Shown in pieces: positions 22,042 through 25,468 of a DNA stretch of 25,468 nt (position 1 is the first letter of the stretch; each line of letters opens with the position of its first letter). Made by a program: the position numbers and the translations under genes. This stretch comes from Pseudomonadota bacterium (lineage in GTDB: Bacteria > Pseudomonadota > Alphaproteobacteria > Rhizobiales > Devosiaceae): contig JAEYTY010000089.1 in NCBI GenBank assembly GCA_023433775.1, positions 1 through 25,468 of the forward strand, in the 5' to 3' direction. Below the pieces are notes generated by a model. That model had not been told where the DNA came from. It saw nothing but the letters and a program-made list of their open reading frames with translations, and made no database searches.

Positions 22042-22488
22042 TTGATCCAGGCGGCTGGCAATTCTGCGTTCATCGCTCTCATCGACGATGACTCCCATTC
22101 AGCATACTTGCTGACGCGGATGCTGCTCGCCCACGGTTCGCCGGACATCCGGCATCTGGGCGGTGCAGTGGCGGGACGCGCGGCCCTCCAGGTCAATCTG
22201 AGTGACTACGGTTCCGCCTGGCCTGGGCTGCTGATTGTGGACCTGAAAGCCCACAGCAGGGCAAATCTTGAGTTTCTTGTCACAGCACAGACGCTGCTAC
22301 GCCAGAAGGGTGTCCCCGTTGTGGTCATGTCTCAGCCGCTCGACAAGGCCGGCCGCGAGGCGCTGTTCGAAGCGGGTGCTGCTGAAGTGTTTCACCGTGA
22401 AGCCGACCTCGACGCCTATCGGCGCGAAGCGGCGCGTATCGTGAGTTTTTGGGCGCGCAATCAGCGCCTTAATGCAGTTGGCATGTAA
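22042..22488 (+). CDS. Stand-alone atypical response-regulator receiver protein
   Basis: The 148-residue product is one receiver-like domain without an output domain. The acidic pocket D15-D16-D17 and the phospho-acceptor candidate D67 (L-L-I-V-D-L-K-A) are in place. The switch Ser/Thr is S97 (V-V-V-M-S-Q-P). The usual Lys-Pro after GA-x-x-x-x-x reads R119-E (G-A-A-E-V-F-H-R-E), so the invariant lysine is replaced. The start is a TTG at 22042 with AAGG six bases upstream. No ATG offers a better site. No histidine kinase lies nearby. It diverges from the membrane regulator and ends inside a perfect 10-bp inverted repeat. Confidence 0.75.
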   Translation: MIQAAGNSAFIALIDDDSHSAYLLTRMLLAHGSPDIRHLGGAVAGRAALQVNLSDYGSAWPGLLIVDLKAHSRANLEFLVTAQTLLRQKGVPVVVMSQPLDKAGREALFEAGAAEVFHREADLDAYRREAARIVSFWARNQRLNAVGM

Positions 22489-22512
22489 CACTGCGTCCAC
22501 AGGTTACATGCC
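22480..22512. repeat. 10-bp perfect inverted repeat over the receiver-gene stop
   Basis: GGCATGTAAC (22480-22489) and GTTACATGCC (22503-22512) are perfect inverse copies with a 13-nt spacer. The left arm contains the TAA stop (22486-22488). No T-tract follows, so it is a poor intrinsic terminator. The arms share TTACATG with the first repeat of the 11-bp array at 21795. Confidence 0.6.
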
Positions 22513-22658
22513 ACAGGCGGAGGGTGATGCTGCGTAAGGTTTTCGAGCCGGTCCGCATTCCCAAGTATCCTCTCCGCCAAATTATTTGATCAGTGGTCTG
22601 CACCACCGCTGGTCACTTGTGCCGGTTCAACTCCAAGTGGACTGGTGCCGGAACGCGA

Positions 22659-22754
22659 TCACGACACCTCCCGGTCGTGAGCGCACGAGGGGAGAAGCAA
22701 AGCCGGTCACGCATGTCCCTCGGCGTGACCTGCATTACGAGATTGCTTCTCCCC
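22659..22754. repeat. Nested inverted repeats around the mgtC stop codon
   Basis: Outer arms GGGGAGAAGCAA (22689-22700) and TTGCTTCTCCCC (22743-22754) are perfect 12-bp inverse copies. Inside them GGTCACGC (22705-22712) and GCGTGACC (22723-22730) form a perfect 8-bp stem with a 10-nt loop. A separate stem TCACGAC/GTCGTGA (22659-22665/22674-22680) lies just outside. The mgtC stop codon (22735-22737) is inside the outer pair. No gene is seen in 22513-22734. The only small frame there (22527-22589, 20 codons) is unconvincing. Confidence 0.7.
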
Positions 22755-23271
22755 GCGGCCCGTCTGCCGCATTCCCTTTGGCGACCTCTTCAGAAAACTT
22801 TGCCTTCGTACGGCCTACGCTATGTGCGAATGCCCGCAATGCGGCCATGACCAGCACAGCCAGCAGCGCCGTGCCGCCGGCAATGGTGTAGTGACCGAGC
22901 GCGGTGGAAACGCCGGTCGCGCCCGCCAGCCACATGCCCGCGCCGGTCGTCAGGCCCTGCACGCCACCGCCATTGCGGAAGATCGCGCCCGCGCCCAGAA
23001 ACGCGATGCCGGCCGTCACAGCTTCGACCGCGCGGATGGGGTCTGCCTGCGCCTCAGCACCCAGAGTGTGAAAGATTTCAAAGGCGAGAATGGTGAACAG
23101 GGCGGCGGCAACGGCAATCAGGATATGTGTTCGAAGGCCGGCCTGTGCCGTATTGAGCTCACGCTCAAAGCCGATCAGCGCTCCAAAAAACGCGGCCATG
23201 GCGAGGCGGATGGCAATGATATGTTGGGGGAGATACGTCTCCACGAATCCAATGCTATTGCCGATTTCCAT
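22735..23271 (-). CDS. MgtC/SapB-family membrane protein
   Basis: The 178-residue protein matches the MgtC/SapB family of small inner-membrane proteins. They are linked in pathogens to survival in macrophages and growth at low magnesium, and are also widespread in free-living bacteria. The conserved R-L-A-M-A-A-F-F-G-A-L-I-G-F-E-R-E (about 22-38), G-L-R-T-H-I-L, and A-V-T-A-G-I-A-F-L-G-A-G-A-I-F segments are present. They are followed by G-L-T-T-G-A-G-M-W-L-A-G-A-T-G. About four to five hydrophobic helices are visible, with a short charged C-terminal tail. I start at ATG 23271, with GGGG six bases upstream. An in-frame extension to 23334 is basic and unlike the family. The C-terminal codons lie within the nested inverted repeat. 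Confidence 0.88.
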   Translation of the reverse strand: MEIGNSIGFVETYLPQHIIAIRLAMAAFFGALIGFERELNTAQAGLRTHILIAVAAALFTILAFEIFHTLGAEAQADPIRAVEAVTAGIAFLGAGAIFRNGGGVQGLTTGAGMWLAGATGVSTALGHYTIAGGTALLAVLVMAALRAFAHSVGRTKAKFSEEVAKGNAADGPRGEAIS

Positions 23272-23408
23272 GAATGACCCCGTGCCCCTCTGATTGCTCG
23301 AAACGCCGCGCCGGGCTTTTGGTTCCCGAGCCACGGGCAGGGCGCAGAGTTTGGTATCGTTTCCATTGCCGGCACCGCTGGTGCAATGCGGCGCGCAAGA
23401 CCAATCAG

Positions 23409-23422
23409 GGATAATATTGTCC
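23409..23422. promoter_or_regulatory. Imperfect 14-bp palindrome in a divergent promoter region
   Basis: GGATAATATTGTCC is palindromic at 12 of 14 positions, in the AT-richer part of the 242-bp gap between mgtC and the CHASE4-GGDEF-EAL gene. It is about 92 bases from the latter's start. It could be an operator or overlap a -10 element (TAATAT). Evidence is only the symmetry and position. Confidence 0.3.
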
Positions 23423-23513
23423 TGCCAAAATGGCCCGAATTACGCCGATGAGGTAACGAGATTCTAAGGTCGAGTGCGCACTATACCCATCGGTAAACCT
23501 GCGCAGAGGACTG

Positions 23514-25468
23514 ATGACCTCGAAGACATCGACGCTGGAACGCTGGCGATTTTCACGGACTGTCCTCCTGCCCGCACTCCTGATGCTGGCGGTGATGGGC
23601 TGCGCCGTGGCGGCCTTCGTTCTCTGGTCGAGCGCCAATATCGATCAGCGCGCCCTTGAGCGGCAAAACAGTGTCGCGGCCTACGCCCTTAACGGACATC
23701 TCGAAGCCATCCAGCACGAACTCAGCAGCGTGGCCATTTCCGACGAGACTGTCATGCGCGCGCGTTACGCCTATGACATCGTCTGGATCGAGAAAAACCT
23801 TGGCCGCTGGATGAATAATTTCTTCCACCATTCCCGGCTGGTGCTGCTCGATGCCAATTCCGAACCGCTCTACGTCATGGCCAATGGCGACAAGGCGACC
23901 ACGGGCCTTTATGAAGTTGGCATCAAGCCCGGCCTCCTGCCCCTTGTAACGCGGGTTCGCCAGGCTATTTCTGCGGGCGGAATTGATGCCTATCTCGACG
24001 GCGAACGCGATAAGCCGCCATCGGCAACGGCCTATGCCATCATCGAGGGGCGTCCCGCAGCCATTGCCATGATGCCGGTAATTTCCAGCAATGGCGCGAT
24101 CAGGCTCGCCCGTGGCAGCGAATATCTGCTCGCCAGCATCAAGTTTCTCGACGATGAACTGGCAATGCGGCTGACCAAGGAATTCCTGCTCGACGACGCC
24201 GCTTTCGTCTCCCGCCCATCCACCAAGACAGACAGGGCGACCCAACCCATCAGCAATGTCGATGGTCGATTCATCGCCTTTTTCGAGTGGACGCGCGACC
24301 GGCCGGGCGCCTTGATGCTGAACAGCGCCGGACCGGCATTGCTGATCGCTTTCGCCGTGGTCGCGACGCTCGTCTTTCTGCTGACGGCTAAGATCCGCAA
24401 ATCATCGGCTGAACTCGAGGATGGTCGGCGCAATGCCGAACATCTGGCCAATCATGACCGGCTGACCGGCCTGCCGAACCGAGCCTGTTTCGATATCAAA
24501 CTCCAGCAAATACTTGCCGACCAGATGCGCACAGGCGCCCGCGTCGATCTCCTGCTGCTCGATCTCGACCGGTTCAAACAGGTCAACGACACTTTGGGCC
24601 ACCAGGCCGGCGATGAGCTGATCTGCAAGGTTGGCCAACGCATCCGCGAGGTCGTCGGCCCAAATGCCTTTATTGCCCGCATCGGTGGCGATGAATTCTC
24701 CCTCATCTTCGTTACGCAATCGGGGCCCATGGATCCCGTTGCCGTGTCAGACCGGATTATCGAGGCCATCGGTCAGCCCTATGCCTTGCAGCAGTTCCGG
24801 GCCTTTGTCGGCACCAGCATCGGTATTGTGACGGCAACTCGGGGCAATTCCGACCCGCGCGAACTGGTGCGCCGCGCCGACATCGCACTCTATGAAGCCA
24901 AGTCTGGTGGCCGAAACCGGGCAGTGGTCTATGAAGAGCACATGAACGAGCTGCTGCAGATGCAGCACACGATCGAGGCCGAACTGCGTGAGGCGCTGGT
25001 TGCCGGCGACCAGCTTCAGGTCGCCTTCCAGCCCCTGGTCGATCAGCAGACCCGCCGCGTGATCGGGGCCGAGGCGCTCGTCCGCTGGACCCACCCCAAA
25101 TACGGTCCTATCTCTCCGGCCCGCTTCATTCCCGTGGCCGAAAATACCGGCCTCATTGAAGCCGTGGGCAGCGTTGTCCTGCGCCGCGCCTGCGAGCTTG
25201 GTCAGCAGGCGCCCGGTCGCACCATTGCCGTCAATATCTCGCCGGCCCAGCTGCGCAATCCGAACTTTTCCACTGAGGTCTTCAGTATTCTCGCCCAGAC
25301 GGGAATGCGCGCCGACGATCTCGAGCTTGAAATTACCGAATCCATCCTGCTCGATGACGAGCAGGCTTCCGCGGAAAATCTCCGCACATTCCGCGAGGCA
25401 GGCATTCACATCGCGCTCGATGATTTCGGCACGGGCTATTCATCGCTGAGCTATCTCAAGCGCTACCC
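23514..25468 (+). CDS. CHASE4-GGDEF-EAL cyclic-di-GMP protein (3' end missing)
   Basis: The frame from ATG 23514 (AGAGGA upstream) is open to the window end, 651 codons. It begins with a transmembrane helix at about 17-40. An extracytoplasmic CHASE4-like sensor follows (V-W-I-E-K-N-L-G-R-W, L-L-D-A-N-S-E-P-L-Y-V), then a second helix near 270-293. A GGDEF diguanylate cyclase domain comes next, with intact G-G-D-E-F at 391-395 and L-D-L-D-R-F-K-Q-V-N-D upstream. The EAL phosphodiesterase domain has E-A-L at 520-522, E-I-T-E-S, and D-D-F-G-T-G-Y-S-S-L at the window edge. The inhibitory RxxD site five residues before GGDEF is absent (G-P-N-A). Both catalytic signatures look intact as far as visible. 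It is divergent from mgtC. Confidence 0.95.
   Translation, partial: MTSKTSTLERWRFSRTVLLPALLMLAVMGCAVAAFVLWSSANIDQRALERQNSVAAYALNGHLEAIQHELSSVAISDETVMRARYAYDIVWIEKNLGRWMNNFFHHSRLVLLDANSEPLYVMANGDKATTGLYEVGIKPGLLPLVTRVRQAISAGGIDAYLDGERDKPPSATAYAIIEGRPAAIAMMPVISSNGAIRLARGSEYLLASIKFLDDELAMRLTKEFLLDDAAFVSRPSTKTDRATQPISNVDGRFIAFFEWTRDRPGALMLNSAGPALLIAFAVVATLVFLLTAKIRKSSAELEDGRRNAEHLANHDRLTGLPNRACFDIKLQQILADQMRTGARVDLLLLDLDRFKQVNDTLGHQAGDELICKVGQRIREVVGPNAFIARIGGDEFSLIFVTQSGPMDPVAVSDRIIEAIGQPYALQQFRAFVGTSIGIVTATRGNSDPRELVRRADIALYEAKSGGRNRAVVYEEHMNELLQMQHTIEAELREALVAGDQLQVAFQPLVDQQTRRVIGAEALVRWTHPKYGPISPARFIPVAENTGLIEAVGSVVLRRACELGQQAPGRTIAVNISPAQLRNPNFSTEVFSILAQTGMRADDLELEITESILLDDEQASAENLRTFREAGIHIALDDFGTGYSSLSYLKRY

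Noticed and set aside
22527..22589. A 20-codon ORF after the receiver gene
   Set aside because: The GGAGG is only three bases from the ATG, the frame is very short and overlaps no conserved feature.

Overview
The window is GC-rich, gene-dense bacterial chromosome. Three things point to an alphaproteobacterium of the order Hyphomicrobiales, possibly near Devosia: separate petA, petB and petC genes, an aerobic hemF, and the general protein character. This assignment is an inference from protein resemblance, not a measured placement. Most genes are ordinary chromosomal housekeeping genes. No tRNA, rRNA, transposase, phage gene or CRISPR array was recognised.

Layout. 1-600: the 3' end of an NTF2/SnoaL-like gene, a C-terminal remnant of a GH4 glycosidase, and two copies of a hairpin repeat. 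601-4409: ychF (minus), a translationally overlapping pair of MaoC-type hot-dog genes, a small secreted protein and a TerC/Alx membrane protein. 4438-6186: a strong terminator, a 57-residue small protein, a GFA-family protein, then apt and a small unknown gene (both minus). 6291-9320: a threefold tandem hairpin array downstream of petABC, the cytochrome bc1 operon (minus). 9526-13685: trmL-hemF (plus), a DUF2062 protein, a DUF1059-like small protein, and cca with a CoA-pyrophosphatase-type Nudix gene (minus). 13767-17154: a GNAT acetyltransferase, a glutathionyl-hydroquinone reductase, a second Nudix hydrolase and a metallophosphoesterase.

17165-20017: hairpin repeats again, then an overlapping pair that I read as murL and murD2. 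This is the alternative route to D-glutamate in peptidoglycan: L-Glu is added to UDP-MurNAc-L-Ala and then epimerised on the nucleotide precursor. 20024-22512: a ToxR/CadC-like one-component membrane regulator with an N-terminal winged-helix-like domain, one transmembrane segment and an extracytoplasmic TPR region. Upstream of it lie four direct TTAC repeats at exact 11-bp spacing, followed by a divergent stand-alone receiver-like protein. 22680-25468: an MgtC-family membrane protein whose stop codon lies inside a nested inverted repeat, and a divergent CHASE4-GGDEF-EAL protein cut by the window end.

The main non-routine signals are the murL-murD2 pair, the 11-bp repeat array beside a membrane-bound DNA-binding protein, and a dispersed repeat family. 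That family carries perfect terminator-like hairpins, always sits just 3' of a gene, and is always in the same orientation relative to that gene. A further pattern is that four of the five tight convergent gene junctions carry a small hairpin covering both stop codons.
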